In this document: positions 9,733-18,468 of the stretch, piece after piece
Position numbering within the stretch: the first letter of the stretch is position 1
How the letters are laid out: every line of letters begins with the position of its first letter
Assembly (NCBI GenBank): GCA_022447185.1
Contig: JAKVAY010000007.1
Coordinates: 1 to 42,602 of the forward strand
Direction: 5' to 3'
Origin: Fuerstiella sp.
GTDB taxonomy: Bacteria; Planctomycetota; Planctomycetia; Planctomycetales; Planctomycetaceae
DNA length: 42,602 bases
Program-made: the position numbers and the translations under genes
Notes under the pieces: model-generated
Seen by the model: only the letters and a program-made list of their open reading frames with translations
Database searches by the model: none
What the model was told of the DNA's origin: nothing

Positions 9733-10060
9733 TTACACGCTGTATATTTTCTGCAACGGCATAGAAAGCCCCATGGCATCACCGATGACCCGCAAAGGCT
9801 GGAGTTCCTCGGATGTTGTTTGACCGCCGTGTTCAATACATACAGCACAGGCCCGCACGACACGTTGTTTAATGTTGAGCGTAGTATCTGACAGCAGCGT
9901 CAGCCCTCGGGATCTGTTTGCTGGCTCACCTTCCACGATGGAGACAGGCTGTACATGCTCCGCTGCAGCGCGGCCAGAATGACCGGCTGCAGCAGAACTG
10001 AAATCAGATCGGCTGCCGCAGCAGGAATTCAAACAGGCCCTCCGTCTGGTGAATCGCACA
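9733..10060 (-). pseudogene. Decayed C-terminal fragment resembling an M48-type metallopeptidase with TerB-like tail
   Basis: This stretch lies between the second PSCyt gene and mqnE and has no intact gene. On the minus strand, 9903-9733 reads LKQR-like NIKQRVVRACAVCIEHGG, then EELQPLRVIGDAMGLSMPL, then stop. From memory this matches the last residues of a group of bacterial M48 peptidases, which end in an all-helical TerB-like segment of the form LKxRLLEACAxCVxxDGxVTxxEAELLRAIADALGCPxPPL. In another minus frame, around 10055-10014, GLFEFLLRQ resembles the LFEFALQRML segment that precedes that tail. The frame change, the shortened distance between the two pieces and the absence of any HExxH protease core (mqnE occupies the upstream DNA) indicate a broken remnant. 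An open frame from a TTG at 10095 covers it but its first 60 residues look random. Confidence 0.4.
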
Positions 10061-10078
10061 ATTGCTTTGCAGTCAGGA

Positions 10079-11200
10079 TTACTGCCCGGCAGCAACAGTC
10101 CAGTTCCGTCCGTCTCGAATCACTCTGCGGTACAGCGTGTCTCGCTCGACTGGTTCACGACCGGCCTCGTGAATCAGGTTGTGAAGTTGTTCCACCGTTT
10201 TACCTTCGGGCGTTTTTGCTCCTGCATCGTGGTAAATCAGTTCGTGCACCACTGTACCGTCGAGATCATCAGCACCGTAGCTCAGAGCAAGCTGCGCGGT
10301 CTGTTCCCCCATCATGATCCAGTACGCCTTCACGTGGTCAAAATTGTCAAGCATGAGACGGCCGACAGCCACCATCCGGAGATCAAACAAACCATCTGGT
10401 TTTCGAATGTGATCCAGTTCGGTATTTTCAGGATGGAACGCCAAAGGAATATATGTTTGGAATCCGCCGGTTTCGTCCTGCAACTCGCGCAGCCGCAACA
10501 GGTGATCGATCCGATGCGACACATCTTCGACGTGGCCGTAAAGCATCGTTGCGTTGGACCTTAATCCCAGCTGGTGGGCCGCGCGATGCACATCAAACCA
10601 TACGCTGGAATCCGCTTTGTGCTCACAGATCTGACTCCGCACTTCCGGATCGAAAATTTCCGCACCGCCGCCCGGCATACTGCCGAGACCCGCATCAATC
10701 ATTTGTTCCAGAATCCATTCGATCGGCTTCTTTGTGATGAAGCTAAACCAGTGTATTTCAACAGGAGTCCATGCCTTAATGTGAATTTCCGGGCATGTCT
10801 CATGAAGCGTGCGAATCACGTTCACGTACCAGTCGAATTTTTTGCGGTGGTGCAGTCCACCCACAACATGGATTTCCGTAGCGCCACCGGACTGCCCCTC
10901 CAGAATCCGCTCACGCAGCATCTCATCTGAAAATGTATATGCCTTTTCATCTTTCAAATCCGCCCGAAACGCACAGAATCGACATCGATAAACACAGACA
11001 TTGGTTGGGTTCAGATGAATGTTGGTATTGTACCACGCAACATTTCCATTCTTTTTTTCTCGCACCAGATTCGCCAGTCGTCCCAGCACGTGAAGGTCAG
11101 CTTCCCTTTCCAGATAGAGACCATCGTCGAACGTAAGACGTTCGCCATGTTTGATTCTGTCAGTAATGGAGTCAAGTTGTGACGCGGCAGTTGTCGACAT
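10079..11200 (-). CDS. mqnE: Aminodeoxyfutalosine synthase MqnE (radical SAM)
   Basis: A 373-residue protein, the usual family length. MqnE joins the enolpyruvyl compound made by MqnA (3-[(1-carboxyvinyl)oxy]benzoate) to the adenosyl part of SAM, giving aminodeoxyfutalosine, the second step of the futalosine route to menaquinone. The radical-SAM cluster motif CX3CX2C is present as C69-V-Y-R-C73-R-F-C76, after HLNPTNV, followed by the family segments EIHVVGGLHH, MPGGGAEIF and SNATMLYGHVE, and a C-terminal YHDAGAKTPEG. It is the third gene of a minus-strand run ThiF-like, UbiA-like, mqnE with gaps of 36 and 48 bp, so an operon is likely. Other menaquinone genes (mqnA, mqnB, mqnC, mqnD) are not in the window. 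Confidence 0.95.
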   Translation of the reverse strand: MSTTAASQLDSITDRIKHGERLTFDDGLYLEREADLHVLGRLANLVREKKNGNVAWYNTNIHLNPTNVCVYRCRFCAFRADLKDEKAYTFSDEMLRERILEGQSGGATEIHVVGGLHHRKKFDWYVNVIRTLHETCPEIHIKAWTPVEIHWFSFITKKPIEWILEQMIDAGLGSMPGGGAEIFDPEVRSQICEHKADSSVWFDVHRAAHQLGLRSNATMLYGHVEDVSHRIDHLLRLRELQDETGGFQTYIPLAFHPENTELDHIRKPDGLFDLRMVAVGRLMLDNFDHVKAYWIMMGEQTAQLALSYGADDLDGTVVHELIYHDAGAKTPEGKTVEQLHNLIHEAGREPVERDTLYRRVIRDGRNWTVAAGQ

Positions 11201-11248
11201 GTTGGCTGTTGATCCAGACAGAACTCAATTGCGTCGTTTGGAAATTGT

Positions 11249-12178
11249 TTAGTCGTGACGCAGCCAGACGTCCAGGCAGCCCAGGACCAGAATGCCGAAG
11301 CTCACGATCGCATTCACACTAAAGAATGCAGTATTGACTCGATCAAGATCATTGGGACTCACGAGCGTGTGCTGATACATCAAAACGACGCTCAGGACAA
11401 TGATTCCGGTGAGGAACAGTGTACCCAGGTCTGTGAGCCACCACAGAGCGAACAAACTGATCATTGCGGCAACATGGCTGAGAAATGCCACGTAGAGAGC
11501 CCGTCCAATCCCAAACCGGGCCGGAAGGCTGAACAGCTTATGACTGCGATCGAAATCAGTGTCCTGGCAGGCATAGATGATGTCGAATCCGCCAACCCAA
11601 AAGAAGATCATCGACGCAAGCAGCAGAGGTGTCCGCTCCACTGTACCGGTCAATGCAATCCAGGTTGCGATTGGTGACAACATCAATGCTGCTGATAACC
11701 AATAGTGGCACCAGTCAGTCCAGCGCTTCGCAAACGAATAACACAGCAGAAACATGAGCACCGGTACTGACAGAGCAACCGGCAGCCAATTGGGCAGGAA
11801 CAAAAGAGTCGACGCGATAAATCCTCCGCCCGCCAGTACCGTGAACATCGTCACTGCAGAAACACTGAGAAGACCTGCAGGAAGATGTCTCTGTGCCGTT
11901 CGCGGATTCTGAGCGTCAACGTCCCGATCAACCAGCCGATTAAAGGCCATGGCGGCGGATCGGGCAAAGACCATGCACAATAGAATTCCTGCGAGGTCGT
12001 TCCAGTAAAATGGATTGTCATCGGCTTGCCAGGCCAAAACGGCTGCCAGCAGCGCAAATGGCAGCGCAAAGATCGTATGGCTGAATCGAATCAGATCCAG
12101 ATACTGCCGAATGGAGACTGTCAGACGAACCATTAACATGTTGATCGGATGATTGGATGAAAGCTCTAAAGAAACCAT
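11249..12178 (-). CDS. UbiA-family prenyltransferase, probably of menaquinone synthesis (MqnP-like)
   Basis: A 309-residue, strongly hydrophobic protein with about eight or nine membrane segments. Both Asp-rich motifs of UbiA prenyltransferases are present: NRLVDRDVDAQNPRT near residue 80, and the second in the loop around YACQDTDFD. These bind the magnesium-diphosphate of the polyprenyl donor. The start of the conserved core, LDLIRFSHTIFALPFALLAA, is typical of the UbiA proteins encoded next to futalosine-pathway genes. With mqnE 48 bp downstream, it most likely attaches the isoprenoid tail to the naphthoate precursor. Family membership is firm; the exact substrate is inferred from the neighbour. 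The N-terminal 13-15 residues are uncertain, since in-frame ATGs at 12139 and 12133 are also possible and none has a clear ribosome site. Confidence 0.88.
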   Translation of the reverse strand: MVSLELSSNHPINMLMVRLTVSIRQYLDLIRFSHTIFALPFALLAAVLAWQADDNPFYWNDLAGILLCMVFARSAAMAFNRLVDRDVDAQNPRTAQRHLPAGLLSVSAVTMFTVLAGGGFIASTLLFLPNWLPVALSVPVLMFLLCYSFAKRWTDWCHYWLSAALMLSPIATWIALTGTVERTPLLLASMIFFWVGGFDIIYACQDTDFDRSHKLFSLPARFGIGRALYVAFLSHVAAMISLFALWWLTDLGTLFLTGIIVLSVVLMYQHTLVSPNDLDRVNTAFFSVNAIVSFGILVLGCLDVWLRHD

Positions 12179-12214
12179 AAGTGTTTGTGGAAGCCCTGTC
12201 AGTTCAATCGCAAT

Positions 12215-13252
12215 CTAGACGCCAATGTAACGCGAATAAACTGCCCGTGCCGCAGCAGGGTCTTCCGTACCCCGAATGATCGCTCGACCATCAGGAAACA
12301 CTGTGATTTCCATCCCGGACTCTTCCAGGACGACACGTGCCAGAAAGGAATTGGACGTCACGACACCGGCTGATTCCAGTCGATGTGATAGTTCTTCCAG
12401 GGAAATGCTCAATTTCGATGCTGGTGAAACCTGAACAGCATTCCTCCCACACAGGACCGTGGATCCGGAAGCAGTCGATCCGCTGAGAAATGGCCGTTCA
12501 CCGCGATCACATGCAGGACAGTTTCCCTGATCACGCAGTGCCGACACATCCATCGCCCTCATTGATCCGTCCCAGACGTCCACAATACTAAGTTGCAAGG
12601 GAACATCTTCGGCGTTCCCACTGAGAATCCGCAGAGCAATCGCTGACTGGAGTGAGGCAACCATACCGATTGCCGGGCCCAGTACACCGGCTGTGTCACA
12701 TGTCTCCGTGGAACCAGGTGGCGGGGCATCCGGAATCAGGCATCTCAGACAACCCGACCGCCCCGGAAAGACGGGCATCACCTGACCCGTACTGCCGGTG
12801 CAGCCTGTGTAGATCCACGGAATTTCAAACTCCAGTGAAACATCGTTGATCAGATAACGAATTTCGAAGTTATCGGTACCGTCAATGATCAGATCAACGG
12901 CATTCGCAAACGACTGAATATTTTGATAGTCGACATCAGCAACATAAGACTCAATCTGTACATTTGAATTCACCTGTTTCAGGCGACGTTCTGCCACAAT
13001 TGCTTTGGGCAGATGCTCAGTCACATCCTGTTCAGTGAAGAGAATCTGACGCTGTAAATTGCTGAGTTCCACAAAGTCGCGGTCGACAATCCGCAGCTGT
13101 CCGATACCGGCACGAACCAAATGATCGGCCACAACGCATCCAAGAGCGCCACAGCCAACCTGGAGTACGTGACTCTTTCGCAGCTGCTTCTGGCCGGTCT
13201 GCTGAATCCCGGAGAACAACATTTGCTTTTGATAGCGGGCAAGGTCTTCCAT
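12215..13252 (-). CDS. ThiF/MoeB/HesA-type E1 adenylyltransferase
   Basis: A 345-residue enzyme that should adenylate the C-terminal glycine of a small ubiquitin-like sulfur carrier (ThiS or MoaD) using ATP. All key features are visible: nucleotide loop GCGALGC (33-39), DRDFVELSNLQRQ (58-70), DGTDNFEIRYLIND (125-138), a structural zinc site C169/C172 with C246/C249, and the conserved loop cysteine C186 in ETCDTAGVLGP. The core ends near residue 250; the remaining roughly 95 residues include SLEELSHRLE and could be a small appended domain. Whether it serves thiamine, molybdopterin or another sulfur transfer cannot be told, because no carrier protein gene is next to it. It is first in the minus-strand run with the UbiA gene and mqnE. 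Confidence 0.9.
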   Translation of the reverse strand: MEDLARYQKQMLFSGIQQTGQKQLRKSHVLQVGCGALGCVVADHLVRAGIGQLRIVDRDFVELSNLQRQILFTEQDVTEHLPKAIVAERRLKQVNSNVQIESYVADVDYQNIQSFANAVDLIIDGTDNFEIRYLINDVSLEFEIPWIYTGCTGSTGQVMPVFPGRSGCLRCLIPDAPPPGSTETCDTAGVLGPAIGMVASLQSAIALRILSGNAEDVPLQLSIVDVWDGSMRAMDVSALRDQGNCPACDRGERPFLSGSTASGSTVLCGRNAVQVSPASKLSISLEELSHRLESAGVVTSNSFLARVVLEESGMEITVFPDGRAIIRGTEDPAAARAVYSRYIGV

Positions 13253-13354
13253 TTAGCGATAATCGCCTTTTTGAATATGTGTTTACGTTCGACCACGGCA
13301 GAAGCTTACGGATTGTGATCTCAACGACATCGGTACAGCACAGCGATATTCTCT

Positions 13355-14485
13355 CTATTTACCTTGAGTCAGGTCCGTGATGGCCTGTGGAAGAGCGAGA
13401 TCAACAAGCCCTTTAACACCCCGCCCTTCGTCGATTCGATCAAACACATCCCAGCCGATCGATTCATTGTCGATCTTCCAGTATTCCTCCATTTGCTTCC
13501 GGTCTACCGACTTCAGCGCACGCATGATTCGAAATCCAACACCACGGGCCGGATCATCAGTAAACCACCACGGACTCTTCGGTATATTTGGATCAGTGAA
13601 CTTCCACTCTGCATGTACTGACAGCAACCGGGACGTGCTGGTGCAGTCTGTTGCGGGAAATTCCCAGCTTCCACCACAGACTTTGCGGTGATCCGGAGTC
13701 TGTGACCGAATCCACTCGGTCGATGCGTCCAGAATCGTCGCTCCCTCTGCCGCCGATGATCCATCAGGACCATCCAGCACCCACTCGGCTGCATTGCCGT
13801 GCATGTCATATAAACCCCATGAATTTGGTCTCTTTTGACCGACGATCTGAGCTCCTTTTGTATCTGCGGCACCCTTGAACCAGCCAAATTCTGACAGGTC
13901 ACCAGGAGATTTTCCAAAATGGTAGGCTGTCGTTGCGCCAGCACGACAGGCGTGTTCCCATTCGGCCTCCGCCGGTAATCGGTACTGTAGTCCCGTAACT
14001 GCCGACAACCATTTGGTGTACTGTCTGGCGGCGTACTGAGTGATCGTAACAGCCGGTTGACGTGGATCGTCGCCGAATTCGAATGTGTATGTAGGTTCGT
14101 AGAGCGGCGTTGGGGCAGTGACTGCATCGATTTCATTGTCGTCATTCACCGTTCGCTGGCGATTGATCTGAAACTGCTTGAACACATGGTACAGATTCAT
14201 GAATTGTTTATATTCAGACCATGTCACTTCGAATCGTCCCATCCAGAACGGCCCAATGAAGTATTTGCGATGATCTGATCCCACTGTAATTTGGCCACCG
14301 GGGATCGGTTCCAGAGCGAACACAACATCGGTGCCTGGAATTGACATTTCATATGGCACCATGAAGCCCTGATCCGTCTTCACAAATCGACCGGACTCGG
14401 GCTGTCGCGGCACAAGCCCAGGCATCGTGTCGGATGCCTGGACTGAGGTCGACAAACAGAAAAGTACAATGATCAGGTATTTCAT
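13355..14485 (-). CDS. Secreted SUMF1/FGE-fold protein
   Basis: A 376-residue protein with a signal peptide (MKYLIIVLFCLSTSVQAS). It carries the formylglycine-generating-enzyme fold: FWMGRFEVTWSEYKQFM near the start of the domain, YRLPAEAEWEHACRAG, WGLYDMHGNAAEWVLD and a final GGSWEF...VGFRIMRA block. Real formylglycine-generating enzymes have two catalytic cysteines after the GGS motif; here the sequence is CGGSWEFPATDC, which keeps the second position but has no Cys at the first. It is therefore probably not a sulfatase activator but one of the many SUMF1-like proteins of unknown role in planctomycetes. A C-terminal extension of about 50 residues follows the domain. It lies 102 bp upstream of the ThiF-like gene on the same strand. 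Confidence 0.87.
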   Translation of the reverse strand: MKYLIIVLFCLSTSVQASDTMPGLVPRQPESGRFVKTDQGFMVPYEMSIPGTDVVFALEPIPGGQITVGSDHRKYFIGPFWMGRFEVTWSEYKQFMNLYHVFKQFQINRQRTVNDDNEIDAVTAPTPLYEPTYTFEFGDDPRQPAVTITQYAARQYTKWLSAVTGLQYRLPAEAEWEHACRAGATTAYHFGKSPGDLSEFGWFKGAADTKGAQIVGQKRPNSWGLYDMHGNAAEWVLDGPDGSSAAEGATILDASTEWIRSQTPDHRKVCGGSWEFPATDCTSTSRLLSVHAEWKFTDPNIPKSPWWFTDDPARGVGFRIMRALKSVDRKQMEEYWKIDNESIGWDVFDRIDEGRGVKGLVDLALPQAITDLTQGK

Positions 14486-14787
14486 GCAGAAATCGATCTG
14501 ATGAGTTACGTCCGTTACAGTGCAATGTCACGGCATGAATTGGCAGAACAGGAAATTGTTGTGGCGCCATCATTCGAATACAAGACTCTGAGTCGAGTCA
14601 CAACTGGACTTTCGTGTGACTGCTGCTCTGACGTTTCCACAACAAGTTGAACCGGGCAGCAATACGTCGACTCACTGAACAGCCCTGCCGGGTCCAGTTT
14701 AAAAATGCGTAAGGCGTCCCCCATTTTGGAATGTGACAAATGTGGCAGTTGCACCGAGGTCAACATGAGTCCAATCCGGTGAAACGC
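14486..14787. other. Divergent intergenic region
   Basis: About 300 bp separate the start of the SUMF1-like gene (-) from the start of the dipeptidyl peptidase (+), so promoters for both must lie here. I could not assign clear -35/-10 boxes. A 25-codon frame from ATG 14705 to TGA 14782 encodes a CxxCxxC cluster (CDKCGSC), but it has no ribosome site or recognisable relative, and is not called. Confidence 0.5.
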
Positions 14788-16977
14788 ATGGGATTGTTGT
14801 CACAAGCTGCTGTCGTTGTGCTGGCGACTCTGTTCTCGTTCGGTGGTCGAACAGCCTCTGCTGACGACCGAAAACCACTCACGTGGGATCATGTTTACGG
14901 TCACGAACGGATCATCATTCGAGACACCGCTCCTCGTGAGTTCGTGTGGCTGGACAATACGAATCTGCTGCGATTTGAAACTACCTGGGAGAAAGTCAAT
15001 GCAATCACAGGGAAGACGGCTCCCTTCTATGATGCAGAACGGCTTCGCGGACAACTCCTGGCAGAAGGGGTCCATGATGAGGACGCAAATGAAATCGCCG
15101 ATGGAAACTGGACTCTGCACGATGCAGCGCAGCGGGTATGCGTTTTACAAACCAATCGCAGACTGACACGGGCCGGACTGGATGGTGAACGTGTTCGCAT
15201 CGTAACCGGGCTTCCAAAGCAGATTGAAATTCTGACTCTCAGCCCAACCGGCAACGCCTGCGCTTTCGTATCGGCCAACGATCTCTGGTGCGCCAACTTT
15301 GATACAGGTCGTATATTGCGACTCACCAGAGATGCGGGGCCTGACGTGCGAAACGGAAAAGCGGACTGGGTCTATTTCGAAGAAATCCTGGAACGAAGAT
15401 GGAAGGCATTCCGGTTCAGCCCCGACGGTCAGTTTCTGCTCTTTCAGCAGTTCGATGATTCGAGCGTCCCAAATTTCTCAGTCATTGATCACACGAAGCC
15501 GACGCAAACCATCGAAACAGAACATTTTCCGATGGCCGGACAATCTAATCCGGCGGTACGTCTGGGAATTGTTTCCGTCAATGGAGGTTCCGTTTCCTGG
15601 ATGAAATCACCGCACAACGACAACTCGATTCTGATTACCCATTTCGGATGGTATCCCGACAGCAGCCACGTTTACTGGTACGCCCAGAATCGCAGTCAGA
15701 CATGGCTGGATCTTGTTCGTACATCCAAAACAACAGGTTCAGGCAATGTGATACTGCGAGAGACCACTGCAGGCTGGGTCGAGCAACCAGGAGATCTCCA
15801 CTTCCTGAGTGACCACAGTTTCCTGATGCTGAGCGAGCGTTCAGGCTGGAAACATGTCGAGCGCATTTCGGCTGACGCAACAAAACGTCAACCACTCACA
15901 TCCGGTCCATGGGACGTCACAGGTATTCATGCAGTCAACGAAGACAAAAATCGAGTCATTGTGACCGGAACTCGCCACTCACCGTCCGCTGATCATCTCT
16001 ACCGTGTCGCTCTGGATGGAGGATCCATCCAGCGTCTGTCCCAAGAACAGGGTCATCATGTTGTGTCAGCGAACCCCACCGGAGGACTCCTGATCGACTC
16101 CTGGAGCAGCCACAGACAACGCAGATCTGTCGTATTACGCAATTCAACTGGTCGTGTTGTCCGACAGATCCATCGAGCCACACCGCCGGAGGAATGGGAT
16201 GAATTTGAATTTGGGAACGTCGATATCCTGAATGTGCCTCTGGCTGATGGAGCGCACACAGCAGCAATCGTCGTCTACCCACCGGACTTTAATGCATTGC
16301 TGTCACATCCAATCTGGATCAGGATTTACGGCGGTCCTCGCAGCCCGACAGTATCCGACACCTGGCACGCCTCGCTGGCCGACCACCTGCTTGCCAGTCA
16401 CGGTATCATCGTGATTCGATTCGATCCGAGAACTGCGGGTGGACACGGAGCGATCGGCGCCTGGAAGGCACATGGGCAACTGGGCGTTGAAGAAACTCGA
16501 GACGTGGAATCTTTATGTAAATGGCTCGCTGCACAGGTATGGGCCGACCAAAGTCGGATCGGCATGAGTGGCCATAGTTACGGAGGATTCCTGACAAGTT
16601 ACGTGATGACCCACAGCGATTGTCTCACTGCCGGGATTGCCGGATCCGCAGTCACGGACTGGGCCAATTATGACACCATCTACACCGAACGGTACATGGG
16701 GACACCTCAGGAAAATCCGAAGGGGTACCGAAAATCGTCCGTTGTGGCATCAGCGGCGGATCTGCATGGCCGTTTATTGCTGGTCCACGGACTTCAGGAC
16801 GACAATGTGCATCCTGCCAACACGTTTCAGCTGATCAGGGCGCTACAAAACGCAAACAAGACATTCCATCTTATGGTCTACCCGAGTGCCCGCCACGGAA
16901 TTCACAATCAGCATTTTCAGAGGCTGAAGTACAATTTCATACTAGAGTCGCTGGGAATTCTGGATCCACAACCTTAG
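14788..16977 (+). CDS. Secreted S9B peptidase (dipeptidyl peptidase IV family)
   Basis: A 729-residue exported serine peptidase that should release dipeptides, typically Xaa-Pro, from peptide N-termini. The leader MGLLSQAAVVVLATLFSFGGRTASA starts at ATG 14788. A GTG three codons upstream (14779) would add VKR and is a good alternative; the longer frame to 14740 is less likely. Residues about 60-470 form the eight-bladed beta-propeller (DPPIV_N), and the C-terminal alpha/beta-hydrolase domain carries the full triad: S597 in GHSYGG, D671 in HGLQDDNVH and H703 in ARHGIH. The domain also has the RIYGGP and FDPRTAGGHG segments of the family. The stop is followed by a 446-bp gap, so it is probably transcribed alone. 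Confidence 0.93.
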   Translation: MGLLSQAAVVVLATLFSFGGRTASADDRKPLTWDHVYGHERIIIRDTAPREFVWLDNTNLLRFETTWEKVNAITGKTAPFYDAERLRGQLLAEGVHDEDANEIADGNWTLHDAAQRVCVLQTNRRLTRAGLDGERVRIVTGLPKQIEILTLSPTGNACAFVSANDLWCANFDTGRILRLTRDAGPDVRNGKADWVYFEEILERRWKAFRFSPDGQFLLFQQFDDSSVPNFSVIDHTKPTQTIETEHFPMAGQSNPAVRLGIVSVNGGSVSWMKSPHNDNSILITHFGWYPDSSHVYWYAQNRSQTWLDLVRTSKTTGSGNVILRETTAGWVEQPGDLHFLSDHSFLMLSERSGWKHVERISADATKRQPLTSGPWDVTGIHAVNEDKNRVIVTGTRHSPSADHLYRVALDGGSIQRLSQEQGHHVVSANPTGGLLIDSWSSHRQRRSVVLRNSTGRVVRQIHRATPPEEWDEFEFGNVDILNVPLADGAHTAAIVVYPPDFNALLSHPIWIRIYGGPRSPTVSDTWHASLADHLLASHGIIVIRFDPRTAGGHGAIGAWKAHGQLGVEETRDVESLCKWLAAQVWADQSRIGMSGHSYGGFLTSYVMTHSDCLTAGIAGSAVTDWANYDTIYTERYMGTPQENPKGYRKSSVVASAADLHGRLLLVHGLQDDNVHPANTFQLIRALQNANKTFHLMVYPSARHGIHNQHFQRLKYNFILESLGILDPQP

Positions 16978-17423
16978 CTCGATCTCTGTACAATCAAACA
17001 GCAGAGTTCGACACCCCTGAATGTGACACGATTTGCTTCGTTTACCAGCACCTGTCACGTCAACCGAAACCAAATCCGAAACGTTTTCCGTATCAGGAAA
17101 AATACAGTTGAGCATCCACTCTGATCGCATCCAATTGCCTCCAAATCGTGAACGGCAAACAATCGTTGACGGATCATCGTACAAAGAACGCGTGGCATGG
17201 AATGACCTGTGTTACTTGCCCGAAACTTAACGTGGCAGAAACGTGCCAATTCGGTCGAGCGACCAACAGATTTCACACAACCGTCTCCAACGCATACTGA
17301 CTGAACTTTCAACCCATCCCGCCTGACCATAATCGCCTCAGGGACACGTGCGATACACTGCAATCACGCAAATCCTCCGGGCAGGAATTGCGTCCACCTT
17401 CGACAAATGACGGATCAAAGCGA
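16978..17423. other. Gap of about 445 bp with no supported gene
   Basis: Only short frames without ribosome sites, signal peptides or recognisable motifs are present. A small inverted repeat, TGGCA-GAAACG-TGCCA, lies near 17233-17248. No terminator with a T-run is apparent behind the peptidase gene. Confidence 0.5.
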
Positions 17424-18305
17424 ATGGTTTTTATTTTGATTGTGACGGCGGTACTGCTGGTAGCCGGTCTGATTAAGACCTGGATCACCGCCGGATCTCT
17501 GGTCGCCGCTCATGCGATTGATGTGGGTAACCCACCGGATGATTTTCCGGCGACAAACGTCACTCTCGACAGCCACTCAGGCACATCACTTGCCGGCTGG
17601 CATATTCGGTCTGTGGACCGCCAGGGGGTCATCGTACTTCTGCATCCGTACCGTGGATCACGTCTATCAATGTTGAACCGTGCACGCCTGCTGTACACCG
17701 AGGGATACTCGGTCGTCATGGTCGATTTTCAGGCTCACGGGGAAAGTTCCGGAAACCGAGTGACGATCGGATTTCTCGAACGCCACGATGTGAAGGCAGC
17801 TGTCGAGTTCGCAAAAACTGTACACCCAAATGAACCGATTGGCGTTATTGGATTTTCGATGGGTGGCGCTGCAACTCTGTTGGCATCACCTCTGCAGGTC
17901 AACGCCATCGTACTGGAATCGGTCTATCCGGACATCGCAACGGCTGTACGAAATCGCGTCGAGAAAAAATCTCGCCTGTTCGCCACAATCCGCACACAAC
18001 TTCTGCTGATGCAGATGAAACCGAGAATGGGTATTTCAATTTCTGAAATGTGTCCGATTGCTCATCTGGCAGAGGTCGGATGTCCGATCTTCATTATGTC
18101 CGGCACTGTCGATTCCCGCACGACCCCAACCGACACCAGGGCCATGTTTGAGACTGCCGTCGAGCCGAAACTGTTATGGATGGTTGAAGGTGCGAATCAC
18201 GAAGACCTTCATGAGTTCGCCACCAGTGAGTATGAGCAGCGCGTCCTGCAGTTTTTCCAGCAACACCTGGCACCAATGCCCAACACAATCCGGCAACACT
18301 GTTAA
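17424..18305 (+). CDS. Membrane-anchored alpha/beta-hydrolase
   Basis: A 293-residue protein starting with a hydrophobic segment (MVFILIVTAVLLVAGLI) that acts as a signal anchor or uncleaved leader. The alpha/beta-hydrolase core shows VIVLLHPYRGSR (strand and oxyanion loop), VVMVDFQAHGESSG, the nucleophile elbow GFSMGG, a probable catalytic Asp in SGTVDSRT and a catalytic His in EGANHEDLHEF. It resembles the Bem46/BAAT-like group of esterases and thioesterases, with an unknown substrate. Two starts are possible: ATG 17424, chosen because it opens the membrane segment, or an in-frame TTG at 17388 adding 12 residues. It converges with the propeller gene on the opposite strand, 163 bp away. Confidence 0.82.
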   Translation: MVFILIVTAVLLVAGLIKTWITAGSLVAAHAIDVGNPPDDFPATNVTLDSHSGTSLAGWHIRSVDRQGVIVLLHPYRGSRLSMLNRARLLYTEGYSVVMVDFQAHGESSGNRVTIGFLERHDVKAAVEFAKTVHPNEPIGVIGFSMGGAATLLASPLQVNAIVLESVYPDIATAVRNRVEKKSRLFATIRTQLLLMQMKPRMGISISEMCPIAHLAEVGCPIFIMSGTVDSRTTPTDTRAMFETAVEPKLLWMVEGANHEDLHEFATSEYEQRVLQFFQQHLAPMPNTIRQHC

Positions 18306-18468
18306 GGTGTGCAGCTGATAAGAATCACGCTGTGAATCGATGGGACCTAAGTAAATACCATTCACAATCAATTGTGCTTCGATTTCGAACTTTAAAATGA
18401 TCCGAAGCAGCGAACCCTGATTTTTCGTCTTGGCAGGACGTCGGACAGGGGAACAACAATGGGGCGTC

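Noticed and set aside
9733..10095. 120-codon frame after mqnE as an independent gene
   Set aside because: It opens with TTG inside mqnE, and its first half looks random. Only the last 55 residues resemble a known family, so a remnant is the better reading.
13355..14485. Sulfatase-activating formylglycine-generating enzyme
   Set aside because: Only one of the two needed catalytic cysteines is in place and no sulfatase gene is near, so only the fold is called.
14705..14782. 25-codon frame with a CxxCxxC cluster before the dipeptidyl peptidase
   Set aside because: Too short, no ribosome site, overlaps the alternative start region of the next gene, and no known family.
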